Below are positions 1-8,295 of a stretch of 60,702 bases of DNA, piece by piece. Below the pieces are notes generated by a model that did not search any database, was not told where the DNA came from, and saw only the letters and a list, made by a program, of their open reading frames with translations. The position numbers and the translations under genes were made by a program. Position 1 is the first letter of the stretch. Each line of letters starts with the position of its first letter. Origin of the DNA: Hydrogenophaga sp. A37 (lineage in GTDB: Bacteria > Pseudomonadota > Gammaproteobacteria > Burkholderiales > Burkholderiaceae_C); contig NZ_MUNZ01000093.1 of NCBI RefSeq assembly GCF_002001205.1, positions 1 through 60,702 of the forward strand, given 5' to 3'.

Positions 1-620
1 TCCCCACCCTCAGGCTCTACCGCAACCCCGTCTCGGGCCATTGCCATCGCGTTGAGTTGTTCCTCTCGCTGCTCGGCCTGCCGTTCGAAAGCATCGATGT
101 GGACCTCGCACAGAAGCAGCACAAAGCCCCCGACTTCCTCGCCATGAACCCGCTGGGCCAGATCCCGGTGCTGCGCGATGGCGAGCTGACGCTGGCGGAC
201 TCGAACGCCATCCTGGTCTACCTCGAAGCCCGTTACGCGCCCGGCCAGTGGTTGCCGCGCGACCCGGTGGGCGCGGCGCGCGTGCAGCGCTGGCTGTCGT
301 TGGCCGCCGGTCCGCTGGCCTTCGGGCCGGCCGCCGCCCGCGTGGTGCAGCTGTTCAAGCTGCCGACCGACCCGAAAGACGCCGTCGCGCGGGCCGAGGC
401 ACTGCTCGGGTTGATGGAGGTGGAGCTCCACCGCACGCCGTTTCTGGTGGGTGAGCGCGCCACGCTGGCCGATCTGGCGCACTACGCTTATGTGGCGCGC
501 GCACCCGAGGGCCTGGTGTCGCTGCAGCCGTATCCGGCGATTCGGGCCTGGCTGGCGCGCGTCGAGGCGTTGCCCGGGTTCGTGCCCATGCTCAAGTCGC
601 CGGTGGGATTGGCAGCATGA
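1..620 (+). CDS. Glutathione S-transferase family protein (5' end outside window)
   Basis: The reading frame is open from base 3 and begins inside the first thioredoxin-fold strand (LRLYRNPVSGHCHRVELFL), so the true start lies upstream of the window. The N-terminal GST domain shows the family cis-Pro region (GQIPVLRDGELTLADSNAIL), with the glutathione gamma-glutamyl-binding E/D-S pair replaced by D-S. A helical C-terminal domain carries FLVGERATLADLA, the usual N-capping box region. GSTs conjugate glutathione to electrophiles or reduce peroxides in the cytoplasm; the substrate cannot be told. The next gene starts 38 bases downstream on the same strand, so the two may be cotranscribed. Confidence 0.9.
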   Translation, partial: PTLRLYRNPVSGHCHRVELFLSLLGLPFESIDVDLAQKQHKAPDFLAMNPLGQIPVLRDGELTLADSNAILVYLEARYAPGQWLPRDPVGAARVQRWLSLAAGPLAFGPAAARVVQLFKLPTDPKDAVARAEALLGLMEVELHRTPFLVGERATLADLAHYAYVARAPEGLVSLQPYPAIRAWLARVEALPGFVPMLKSPVGLAA

Positions 621-657
621 GCGCTCGCACAGCAGCTCGCATGGCGAAGGTACACAC

Positions 658-1599
658 ATGACCACTTTTCACCTAGGTGAACAGACCCTGCAGGCGCGCG
701 TGGGCATGCAGGCGCAGCTGGCGCAGATCGGCCCGCGCGTGATGCGTGACCACATGCCCGACCAGCACCGCGAATTTTTCGGCCTGCTGCCCTTTGTGGT
801 GGTGGCCAGCGTGGACGCACAGGGCCAGCCCTGGGCCAGCGTGCTCGCGGGCGCGCCGGGCTTCATGCACTCGCCCGACCCCGGGCACCTGCACGTCCGC
901 GCACAGGCGCTGCCGCACGACCCCCTGCAACACACGCTGCATGAAGACGCTGCGCTCGGTCTGCTCGGCATCCAGCCACACACGCGCCGACGCAACCGCA
1001 TGAATGGCAGGGCGCATTTGCGGGACGACGGCTTCATGGTCGAGGTGGTCCAGAGCTTCGGCAACTGCCCGAAGTACATCCAGGCGCGCGAGCCGCGGTG
1101 GACACCCGACGCGCCCGCCGGTCAGGTGGCGCACCAGGGCCCAGGGCTGGACGAGGCCTCGCGCGAGCTGATCCGTGCGGCCGACACCTTTTTCATTGCC
1201 ACCGCGCACCCCGGTGCGGCCGCGGCGCGCGAGCCCAGCCACGGGGTGGACGTGTCGCACCGAGGCGGTTTGCCGGGTTTCGTGAAGGTCGAGGGCCAGC
1301 GCCTCACCGTGCCCGATTTTTTGGGCAACCAGTTCTTCAACACGCTGGGCAACATCGCGGTGCATCCGCTGGCGGGCCTGCTGTTCATGGACTTCGAACG
1401 CGGCGACCGGCTCTACCTCGCCACGCGCGCCAGCGTGGTGTGGGACGGCGCTGAGCTCTCGGCATTCGAGGGTGCGCAGCGCTTGCTGCGGTTGGAGGTC
1501 ACACACGCCCAGCGCGTGCAGGGCGACTTGCCGTTGCGCTGGGGTCCAGCCGAGCGCTCACCCCACCTCGCCGGCATGGGGCATTGGCCATCCCGCTAG
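658..1599 (+). CDS. Pyridoxamine 5'-phosphate oxidase-family (FPOX-like) flavoprotein
   Basis: A 313-residue protein with the FMN-binding split-barrel fold of the PNPOx-like superfamily. The barrel part is seen as FVVVASVDAQGQPWASVLAG near the N-terminus. The second half carries the typical segment ADTFFIATAHP, then HRGGLPGFVKV and FLGNQFFNTLGNIAVHPLAGLLF. This long form occurs beside GST genes in many proteobacteria, as here. The frame is open further upstream, but that part overlaps the GST gene; the ATG at 658 gives a normal length. Substrate unknown. No frame damage seen. Confidence 0.85.
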   Translation: MTTFHLGEQTLQARVGMQAQLAQIGPRVMRDHMPDQHREFFGLLPFVVVASVDAQGQPWASVLAGAPGFMHSPDPGHLHVRAQALPHDPLQHTLHEDAALGLLGIQPHTRRRNRMNGRAHLRDDGFMVEVVQSFGNCPKYIQAREPRWTPDAPAGQVAHQGPGLDEASRELIRAADTFFIATAHPGAAAAREPSHGVDVSHRGGLPGFVKVEGQRLTVPDFLGNQFFNTLGNIAVHPLAGLLFMDFERGDRLYLATRASVVWDGAELSAFEGAQRLLRLEVTHAQRVQGDLPLRWGPAERSPHLAGMGHWPSR

Positions 1600-1634
1600 G
1601 CGAGGGCGCAAGGGCTCAGCCTCTCAGGGTGGGG

Positions 1635-2174
1635 CTATGTCTTGGCGCGCACCTCGTCGCGCCGCAGTGCCCGGCGCTTGGCCATCTCGCGGCCCATGCC
1701 CAGGGTGTCCGCGCCGATCAGGCGTTTCTTCGCCTCCGGGTAGGCGATGGACTCTTCCAGAATGATGTGGTCGAGGTACAGCGCTTCAAACACCTCCAGC
1801 GCGTGGCGCAACTCGACGGTGTCGAACCACAGGTTGCCGCCGGTCGCGGCCTCCAGCGAGGGTGCGATCTGAATCCAGTTTTCCTCCAGCCAGCCATGGT
1901 CCTGGATCAGGTGTTCGGTGGCCTGCACGACCTCGGCGTTCGGGCTGTCGAGCAGCGCGGGAAAGATGTGTTTCTCTTCGTCCAGATGGTGCTGCCGCGC
2001 CTCGCCGTTGAAGTAGTCGAGCACGCGCCGCGCCTGGGCCCGGTTGGCCTGGTTCAGGCCCGAGGATTCGATCGTGTCCACCAGCGTGTGCAGCAGTTTG
2101 ATCTGGCTCTGGATCTCTTGATGGGTGCTGTCGAGGAACTCGAAGACGGCGATGGAAACGGGGGCGGCACTCAT
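1635..2174 (-). CDS. Hemerythrin HHE-domain protein
   Basis: A 179-residue cytoplasmic protein with hemerythrin-like metal-binding histidines and carboxylates: STHQEIQSQIKLL, ARQHHLDEEKHIFPAL, LIQDHGWLEENW and LYLDHIILEESIAYP. Such proteins bind a di-iron centre that holds oxygen, NO or redox signals. The ATG at 2174 is preceded by CAGGAG at good spacing; longer reading of the frame upstream has no support. It stands alone, convergent with the FPOX gene. Confidence 0.85.
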   Translation of the reverse strand: MSAAPVSIAVFEFLDSTHQEIQSQIKLLHTLVDTIESSGLNQANRAQARRVLDYFNGEARQHHLDEEKHIFPALLDSPNAEVVQATEHLIQDHGWLEENWIQIAPSLEAATGGNLWFDTVELRHALEVFEALYLDHIILEESIAYPEAKKRLIGADTLGMGREMAKRRALRRDEVRAKT

Positions 2175-2328
2175 GTTGAACTCCTGTGGAACGGTGGGTT
2201 CATTCTGAAGAAGCTGCGCTGTCGCCCATTGATCTTGCTCAAGAAATGGTTCCCCCCACGCTCCGCCGCTGTGCGGGTCGCTGCCCCGTAGGGGCGCGGC
2301 CTTGCTTGGGGCGGCCCGTCGCTGCGGC

Positions 2329-2352
2329 AAAAAAAGCCCGCCGAAGCGGGCT
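2329..2352 (-). terminator. Rho-independent terminator after the hydroxybutyryl-CoA dehydrogenase gene
   Basis: Read on the minus strand, GAGCCCGCTTCGGCGGGC forms a stem with a short loop and is followed by a run of seven T. It lies just past the stop codon of the gene at 2376-3227. Confidence 0.9.
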
Positions 2353-2375
2353 CTCGACGAACAGCGGTGTTGGGG

Positions 2376-3227
2376 TCAGTACGTGTACACACCTCTGCCC
2401 GACTTGCGCCCCAGCCAGCCTGCCGCCACCATTTCCTTGAGCAGCGGGGCAGGGCGGTACTTGCTGTCGTTGTACTCGGCCATGTAGACGTTCATCACCG
2501 CCAGACACACATCCAGGCCAATCATGTCGGCCAGCGCCAGCGGGCCGATGGGCTGGTTGCAGCCGAGCTTCATGCCGGCATCGATGTCCTCCGGCGTGGC
2601 CAGGCCTTCGGCCAGCACGAAGAAGGCCTCGTTGATCATGGGCACCAGGATGCGGTTGACCACGAAGCCGGGGGCGTTCTTCACCGTGATCGGCGTCTTG
2701 CCCAGCGCTTCGGCCATGGCCTTCACGGCGTCGTGCGTGGCGTCGCTGGTCTGCAGGCCACGGATGATCTCCACCAGCGCCATCATGGGCACGGGGTTGA
2801 AGAAGTGCATGCCGATGAAGCGGTCGGGGCGCTGCGTGGCAGCGGCCAGTTTGGTGATGCTGATCGAGCTGGTGTTGGTGGCCACGATCACCTCAGGGGC
2901 CAGCAGACCGTCGAGCTGCTGCAGGATCTTGACCTTCAGGCTTTCGTTTTCGGTGGCGGCTTCGATGACGAGCTGCGCGCCCTTGAGGTCGTCGTAGTTC
3001 GTCGAGCCTTTGATCAGTGCCAGGGCCTTGTCCTTGTCGGCGGCCGTGATCTTTTCTTTCTTGATCAGGCGGTCCAGGCTGCCAGCGATGGTGGCCACGC
3101 CCTTGTCCACGGCCGCCTGGGCGATGTCGACCATGACCACGCGAAGGCCGCTGGTGGCGCAGGCCTGGGCGATGCCATTGCCCATGGTGCTCGAGCCGAT
3201 GATGCCGACGGTTTGAATGCTGCTCAT
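2376..3227 (-). CDS. 3-hydroxybutyryl-CoA dehydrogenase
   Basis: A 283-residue NAD(P)-dependent dehydrogenase that interconverts acetoacetyl-CoA and 3-hydroxybutyryl-CoA (PaaH/Hbd family). The N-terminal Rossmann fold starts VGIIGSSTMGNGIAQA; the middle Gly of the usual GAGTMG is Ser here. The catalytic His lies in GMHFFNPVPMMALVEI, and NTSSISIT and PGFVVNRILVPMINEA are family blocks. It ends in the usual GRKSGRGVYTY. The ATG at 3227 has CAGGAGTG upstream, and a terminator follows. It fits fatty-acid, aromatic or PHA-related CoA metabolism; the pathway is not fixed by its neighbours. Confidence 0.95.
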   Translation of the reverse strand: MSSIQTVGIIGSSTMGNGIAQACATSGLRVVMVDIAQAAVDKGVATIAGSLDRLIKKEKITAADKDKALALIKGSTNYDDLKGAQLVIEAATENESLKVKILQQLDGLLAPEVIVATNTSSISITKLAAATQRPDRFIGMHFFNPVPMMALVEIIRGLQTSDATHDAVKAMAEALGKTPITVKNAPGFVVNRILVPMINEAFFVLAEGLATPEDIDAGMKLGCNQPIGPLALADMIGLDVCLAVMNVYMAEYNDSKYRPAPLLKEMVAAGWLGRKSGRGVYTY

Positions 3228-3457
3228 GAAGGGTTCACTCCTGTGTGGAACGTGTCAAAAAAAGCCATTGTCCGGGGTGGCGCTGGAAAGGAGCCGAAGG
3301 GGCGTCACGCAGGTGTCTTTCCTAGGCTGGCTCACCTACCGGCGCCTCCTGAGGCCGTGCTAACTTCCCGCAGATTGTCGCGCTGCATCTTGCAAGGGCA
3401 TGACGGCGGCGCGCCACGCACGGGGAAGCGATTCCCGTGCCACACAACGGAGACCTC

Positions 3458-5089
3458 ATGTTTGATTTCATCATCGTCGGCGGCGGATCGGCCGGCAGCG
3501 TGCTGGCGGGCCGCCTGAGCGAAGACCCGGCCGTGCGCGTGGCCCTGCTCGAAGCCGGTCCGGCGGACAAGAGCGTGCTGATCCACTGCCCGGGCGCCCT
3601 GGCCGTGATGGCCAAGTACGAGCTCAATGGCTGGGGCTACAGCACCACGCCGCAGCCGGGCCTGAACGGGCGGCGCGGCTACCAGCCGCGCGGCAAGGTG
3701 CTCGGCGGCTCCAGCTCGATCAACGCCATGATCTACGCGCGCGGCCATGCGCAGGACTACGACAGTTGGGCGGCCGAAGGCAACCCGGGCTGGTCGTTCG
3801 CGGATGTGCTGCCTTACTTCAAGCGCTCCGAACACAACGAGCGTGGCGCCGATGCGCTGCACGGCCAGGGTGGGCCGCTCAACGTGATGGACCTGCGCTC
3901 GCCGAACCCGTTCCTGCCGTCCTTCGTCGAGGCGGGTCAGCAGGCGGGCCAACGGGTCAACACCGATTTCAACGGCCCGGAGCAGGAAGGCGTGGGCGTC
4001 TACCAGGTCACGCACAAGAACGGTGAACGTTTCAGCGCCGCCAAGGCCTACCTCACGCCGCACCTGTCGAGACCCAACCTGAAGGTGATCACGGGCGCGC
4101 CGACCACGCGGGTGCTCACCGACACGGTGAACGGACAGCTGCGCGCGGTGGGCGTCGAATACCGGGCCGATGGCGGTCGCGGCGCTTCGCAAGCCTTGAA
4201 CCTCAAGCCGGGTGGCGAGGTGCTGCTCTGCGCCGGCGCGTTCGGCTCACCGCAGCTGCTCATGCTCTCGGGCATCGGCCCGGCGGCGCACCTGCGCGAA
4301 CACGGCATCAGCGTGGTGCATCACCTGCCCGGTGTGGGCGAGAACCTGCACGACCACCCCGACGTGGTGATGGTGGTCAACGCGCCCCGGCTCACCGAGC
4401 TGTTCGGTCTGTCGTGGAAGGGCGTGTTGAACATGCTCAAGGGCATCGTCGAGTGGCGACGCCAGCGCAGCGGCCCGCTCACCACCAACTTCGCCGAGGC
4501 GGGCGGTTTCATCAAGAGCGCGCCGGAAGAGGCGATCCCCGACCTGCAGCTGCACTTCGTGGTCGGCAAGCTGGTGGACCACGGCCGCAAGACGGTGCTG
4601 GGTCACGGCTATTCGTGCCACGTGTGTGTGCTGCGGCCGAAGAGCCGCGGCACGCTGCGCCTGGCCAGCGCCGACCCGCAGGTGATGCCGCTGATCGACC
4701 CCGCTTTCCTGAAAGACCCGGACGACGTGGCCCGGCTGGTGCGCGGCTTCAAGGTGATGCGGCACCTGTTGCAACAGCCCGCGCTGGCGCGCCACGGCGG
4801 CCAGGAATCGAAGGCATCGGCGGGCGCGCAGAGCGATGCCCAGATCGAGCAGTTCGTGCGCCACCACGCCGACACCATCTACCACCCGGTGGGCACCTGT
4901 CGCATGGGCAGCGATGCGATGGCGGTGGTCGATGCCCGCCTTCGCGTGCACGGCGTGCAGGGGCTGCGGGTGGTCGATGCGTCCGTCATGCCCAGCGTGG
5001 TCGGCGGCAACACCAATGCGCCGGTGATCATGATGGCGGAGAAGGCCACCGATATGATTCTGGAAGATCGTCAGGCCGCAGTGGCATGA
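3458..5089 (+). CDS. GMC-family FAD oxidoreductase (choline/alcohol dehydrogenase-like)
   Basis: A 543-residue glucose-methanol-choline oxidoreductase. The FAD dinucleotide fold is at the very start ([18 protein letters not shown]). GMC signature 1 is [18 protein letters not shown], and signature 2 is around [16 protein letters not shown]. The C-terminal catalytic region has [10 protein letters not shown] and [18 protein letters not shown], with the His/Asn pair of the family. The ATG at 3458 follows GGAGAC; an upstream in-frame start would place extra residues before the FAD motif. It oxidises an alcohol group, of unknown identity. The 99-residue gene at 5111 follows closely and is probably cotranscribed. 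Confidence 0.92.
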   Translation: MFDFIIVGGGSAGSVLAGRLSEDPAVRVALLEAGPADKSVLIHCPGALAVMAKYELNGWGYSTTPQPGLNGRRGYQPRGKVLGGSSSINAMIYARGHAQDYDSWAAEGNPGWSFADVLPYFKRSEHNERGADALHGQGGPLNVMDLRSPNPFLPSFVEAGQQAGQRVNTDFNGPEQEGVGVYQVTHKNGERFSAAKAYLTPHLSRPNLKVITGAPTTRVLTDTVNGQLRAVGVEYRADGGRGASQALNLKPGGEVLLCAGAFGSPQLLMLSGIGPAAHLREHGISVVHHLPGVGENLHDHPDVVMVVNAPRLTELFGLSWKGVLNMLKGIVEWRRQRSGPLTTNFAEAGGFIKSAPEEAIPDLQLHFVVGKLVDHGRKTVLGHGYSCHVCVLRPKSRGTLRLASADPQVMPLIDPAFLKDPDDVARLVRGFKVMRHLLQQPALARHGGQESKASAGAQSDAQIEQFVRHHADTIYHPVGTCRMGSDAMAVVDARLRVHGVQGLRVVDASVMPSVVGGNTNAPVIMMAEKATDMILEDRQAAVA

Positions 5090-5110
5090 CGCCTATTCCG
5101 GGACCTCACC

Positions 5111-5410
5111 ATGATTCTTGAACACGCCGACATCCGCATCGACCCCGCCAAGGCCACCGAATTTGAAGCAGCCATCACCCGCGGCGCCAGCACGGTGATC
5201 GCCCATGCCAAGGGCTTTCAGGGCTACAAGGTCAACCGCAGCATCGAGAGCCCGGGCCGCTACCTCCTGACGATTTATTGGGACACGCTGGAAGACCACA
5301 CGGTGGGCTTCCGCCAGTCGCCAGCGTTTGCCGAATGGCGTGCCATCGTCGGCCCGTTCTTCGTCCAGCCGACGGTGGTGGAGCACCTGGAGCTCGTCAG
5401 CAAAAGCTGA
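5111..5410 (+). CDS. Antibiotic biosynthesis monooxygenase (ABM) fold protein
   Basis: A 99-residue protein of the dimeric alpha-beta barrel ABM type: ILEHADIRIDPAKATEFEAA at the start, GFQGYKVNRS, RYLLTIYWDTLEDHTVGFRQS and FAEWRAIVGPFF. These small proteins act as cofactor-free monooxygenases or as heme or quinone-handling proteins; the substrate here is unknown. It starts 21 bases after the GMC oxidoreductase, suggesting a two-gene unit. Confidence 0.85.
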   Translation: MILEHADIRIDPAKATEFEAAITRGASTVIAHAKGFQGYKVNRSIESPGRYLLTIYWDTLEDHTVGFRQSPAFAEWRAIVGPFFVQPTVVEHLELVSKS

Positions 5411-5419
5411 GTCACATCC

Positions 5420-5512
5420 CACCCCCATCGCTGGCTCACTTCGTGTAGCCAGCTCAGCCCCTCAAGGGGCAATGCCTGCGGACCGGCGAACCCGGTTCCG
5501 CGGCATTCTTGG
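5420..5512 (+). repeat. Dispersed intergenic double-hairpin repeat (family A), diverged copy
   Basis: This is a copy of an element found about eight times in the window directly after stop codons. The right half keeps the shared core GAACCCGGTTCCGCGG. The left half, normally a CCGCGCC/GGCG hairpin followed by CCCCCAGGGGG, is altered here to an AGCCCCTCAAGGGGC stem. It sits between the convergent genes at 5410 and 5534 and may act as a bidirectional terminator. Confidence 0.6.
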
Positions 5513-5533
5513 TTGGGATCACGCGCGCCGGAT

Positions 5534-6172
5534 TCAGGCCGACGTCCGGCGCAACCCCGCCAGCACCAGTCCAAAGCCGATGAACACGCTGCCTGCCACG
5601 CGGTTGATCCACAGCGCGGCGCGTGGCCGCTGCAGCCAGCGGCGCGCCCGGCTCGCCAGCCACACATAGGTCAACAGGCACGACACCGAGGCGCACACGC
5701 TCAGCGACACCAGCGTGGCGAACTGCGGAAGCAAGGGCTGTTCGGTCTGCACGAACTGCGGGAACAGCGCGCCAAAGAACAGGATGGCTTTCGGGTTGGT
5801 GAGCGAGACCCACAGGCCCAGGCGCAGCATCTGCGCGTCGCTGGCGGGCGGCGCTTCGCCGCGGTCGGGGCTCTCCAGTTCGAGCCCGCCGCGCGCCAGC
5901 AGCATGCGCGTGCCCAGGTACACCAGGTAGGCCGCGCCCACCCACTTCACCAGTGTGAACAGCCAGGCCGAGGTATGCAGGATCACGCCCAGGCCGAGGA
6001 TGGACGCACCGGCCAGCAGCAACAGGCCCAACTGGTTGCCGAGCGTGGAAAAGAAGCCGGCGCGAAAACCGCGCGTGGCGCCGTTGCGCAGCGCCAGCAG
6101 CACCGCCGGGCCGGGCGTGGCCGCGGTGAGCCAGGTGATCAGGCTGTAGGCCAGCAGCAGTTGCAGGCTCAT
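5534..6172 (-). CDS. LysE/RhtB-family amino-acid exporter
   Basis: A 212-residue inner-membrane protein with about six hydrophobic segments. The LysE signature is near the N-terminus (AATPGPAVLLALRNGATRGFRAG), followed by GNQLGLLLLAG and the block LWVSLTNPKAILFFGALFPQFV. The family exports amino acids such as lysine, arginine, homoserine or threonine. Its gene begins 13 bases after the arginase gene on the same strand, so the two are likely an operon and arginine or ornithine is a natural guess for the substrate (inference). Confidence 0.9.
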   Translation of the reverse strand: MSLQLLLAYSLITWLTAATPGPAVLLALRNGATRGFRAGFFSTLGNQLGLLLLAGASILGLGVILHTSAWLFTLVKWVGAAYLVYLGTRMLLARGGLELESPDRGEAPPASDAQMLRLGLWVSLTNPKAILFFGALFPQFVQTEQPLLPQFATLVSLSVCASVSCLLTYVWLASRARRWLQRPRAALWINRVAGSVFIGFGLVLAGLRRTSA

Positions 6173-6185
6173 GGCTCGGTGGTGT

Positions 6186-7115
6186 TCAGGCCCGCGGCGC
6201 CGTCTGGCGCATCAGCGTGGACTTGCCGAACAGGCTCTCGATCAGGTCCACCGCCACCTCGGCGGTGCGGTTGCGCACGTCGAGCGCGGGGTTCAGTTCC
6301 ATCACGTCGAGCGAGGCCAGGCGCCCGGTGTCGGCGATCATTTCCATGCAGAGCTGCGCCTCGCGGTAGGTCGGGCCGCCGGGCACGGTGGTGCCCACGC
6401 CGGGGGCGATTTCGGGGTCGAGAAAGTCCACATCGAAACTCACGTGCAGGTGGGTGTTGTCGTCCATGCCCATCAGCGCCTGGTCCATGGTGTGGCGCAT
6501 GCCCATCTCGTCGATGTAGCGCATGTCGAACACCTCCAGCCCCGCTTCGTGCACCAGCCGCTTTTCGCCCGCGTCCACGCTGCGGATGCCGATCTGGCGC
6601 ACCACGCTCGCGCTGATGGCCGGGGTGGTGCCACCGATGCCGGTGAGGGCGGCCGGACCCATGCCGCAGAGCAGGGCCACCGGCATGCCGTGAATGTTGC
6701 CGCTGGGCGTGAGGGCGGCGGTGTTGAAGTCGGCGTGGGCGTCGAGCCAGAGCACGCGCAGCGTCTTGCCGGTGTCGCGGCAATGGCGCGCGACCGCGCT
6801 GATCGACCCCAGCCCGAGACAATGGTCGCCGCCGAGCACGATGGGCATGCGGCCCAGCGCCAGCTCGGCGTGCACCGCGTCGTGCAGGGCGGTGTTCCAG
6901 GCCACCACCTCGGGCAGGTGGCGGTAGCCCTCGGTGGGCGGCAACCAGGGGTTGGCCGGGCCGCCCAGGTTGCCACGGTCGGCCACCTGCAGGCCATGGC
7001 TTTCCAGCACGGCCTGGAGGCCTGCCACGCGCAGGGCTTCGGGGCCCATGGAGGCGCCGCGCGCGCCCGCGCCGATGTCGGTGGGGGCGCCAATGAGACT
7101 GATGGGATTTTGCAT
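6186..7115 (-). CDS. rocF: Arginase
   Basis: A 309-residue ureohydrolase, hydrolysing arginine to ornithine and urea. The manganese-binding motifs are all present: GGDHCLGLGS, DAHADFNT and SFDVDFLDP. The N-terminus ISLIGAPTDIGAGARGASMGP matches arginase rather than agmatinase or formiminoglutamase, and the C-terminal ELNPALDVRNRTAEVAVDL is also arginase-like. It is the first gene of a likely operon with the LysE-type exporter. It is transcribed away from the DUF6352 gene at 7204, with 88 bases between them. Confidence 0.92.
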   Translation of the reverse strand: MQNPISLIGAPTDIGAGARGASMGPEALRVAGLQAVLESHGLQVADRGNLGGPANPWLPPTEGYRHLPEVVAWNTALHDAVHAELALGRMPIVLGGDHCLGLGSISAVARHCRDTGKTLRVLWLDAHADFNTAALTPSGNIHGMPVALLCGMGPAALTGIGGTTPAISASVVRQIGIRSVDAGEKRLVHEAGLEVFDMRYIDEMGMRHTMDQALMGMDDNTHLHVSFDVDFLDPEIAPGVGTTVPGGPTYREAQLCMEMIADTGRLASLDVMELNPALDVRNRTAEVAVDLIESLFGKSTLMRQTAPRA

Positions 7116-7203
7116 GCCCTTATTGTGAAGCGAGTCGCCCCGCTGACCGACAATCGCGGGCCCGATTCACCACCGCGCGCTGCGGTTTCTTTCTGCCCCT
7201 GCC

Positions 7204-8274
7204 GTGCACCCTTTCTGGACCTCCTGCGGCCACGACCGCCTTGAATGCAATCCCCGTGGCTGGCTTGTGCCCACCGACGGCTACTGGCGGCTGTGGCTGG
7301 AGCGGCCCGAACTCGCTTTGGTGGACGAGTCGTGCGAGGGTGAAAGAGCTCTGCACGCGGCCCTGGTGGAGTCGCCCCTTCGAGCTGTCAATGCCGTTGA
7401 GCTCGACGCCATTGAAGACGCCGACGTGCGCGCCAACTTCCGCCTGTTTCTCGGTTTCCGCGACACGGTGCAGGCGGCGGGCTCGCTCGAAGCGGCCTAC
7501 GCGGGCTTCTTCCGGGACGGCGCGATCCAGATGCCCCCGCTGTTCCTGGACCTCATGGTGCAGGCCATCGTCTGCCACCTGCTGAGCGGCGACGACGATG
7601 CCTGGCACTGGCGCGCGGCCGAGCTGCTGTTTCGCCGCCAGCGCGTGAGCGTGCAGGACGGTCGCGTGCTCTGTGGCGACAGCGCGGTGCTGGACATGAT
7701 GAGCCAGACCGGCGGGCTCGGTGACATGGGCCGCTTGCTGATGCAGGGCGGCGCGGCGCTGCCGACGGTGCAGATGGACGTGCTGGGGCCGGACAACGCC
7801 GCGCGCTACCGGCAGAGCCAGGCGGGGGAGGGCCGTTTCAACTTTTTGCTCGATCTCACGCACGAGGTGCAAAACGAGCTGCCCCACGGCCTGACCCTGA
7901 CGATGAACCGCGCCGACTCGGGCCTGAAAGCGCTGGCCCGGGTGCTGGAGCGGTGGGTAGGGCACTTCCTGGGCGCATCGGTGCAGATCCAGCCCGAGTC
8001 GCGCGTGGAAGACCCGTCGTGGCGCTGGCACCTGGGTCTGGACGCCGAGTCCAGCCCCTTGCTCAACGACCTCTACCTGGGCCACGAGGTGGCGCCCGAG
8101 CGCCTGCAGCGGCTGATCAGCCTGTTCCGACTGCGCTTTGACGACCCTCAGCAGATGCGGGCCGATCTGCAGGGCAAGCCGGTCTACCTGGGGCTGTCCA
8201 TGACGGCCGACGGCCTGCTCAAGCTCAAGCCGCAGAACCTGTTGCTCAACCTGCCGCTGGCGCGGACGGTGTGA
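7204..8274 (+). CDS. DUF6352 family protein
   Basis: A 356-residue protein that I place with the DUF6352 family of Burkholderiales, from its start (FWTSCGHDRLECNPRGWLVPTDGYWR) and full-length resemblance. No function is known. It appears cytoplasmic, with no signal peptide or membrane segment. The central part is helical and charged (FFRDGAIQMPPLFLDLMVQAIV), and there is a block GLGDMGRLLMQGGA. The start is GTG at 7204, and no better in-frame start lies nearby. It is convergent with icmF, whose stop lies 21 bases away. Confidence 0.7.
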   Translation: MHPFWTSCGHDRLECNPRGWLVPTDGYWRLWLERPELALVDESCEGERALHAALVESPLRAVNAVELDAIEDADVRANFRLFLGFRDTVQAAGSLEAAYAGFFRDGAIQMPPLFLDLMVQAIVCHLLSGDDDAWHWRAAELLFRRQRVSVQDGRVLCGDSAVLDMMSQTGGLGDMGRLLMQGGAALPTVQMDVLGPDNAARYRQSQAGEGRFNFLLDLTHEVQNELPHGLTLTMNRADSGLKALARVLERWVGHFLGASVQIQPESRVEDPSWRWHLGLDAESSPLLNDLYLGHEVAPERLQRLISLFRLRFDDPQQMRADLQGKPVYLGLSMTADGLLKLKPQNLLLNLPLARTV

Positions 8275-8295
8275 CCCCGTTCGCCGGCGCAGCGC

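Noticed and set aside
2250..2320. A further copy of repeat family A
   Set aside because: CGCTCCGCCGCTGTGCGGGT and CCCCGTAGGGGC look similar in composition, but the CAAAGCCGG core is missing. The sequence before the terminator is better left unassigned.
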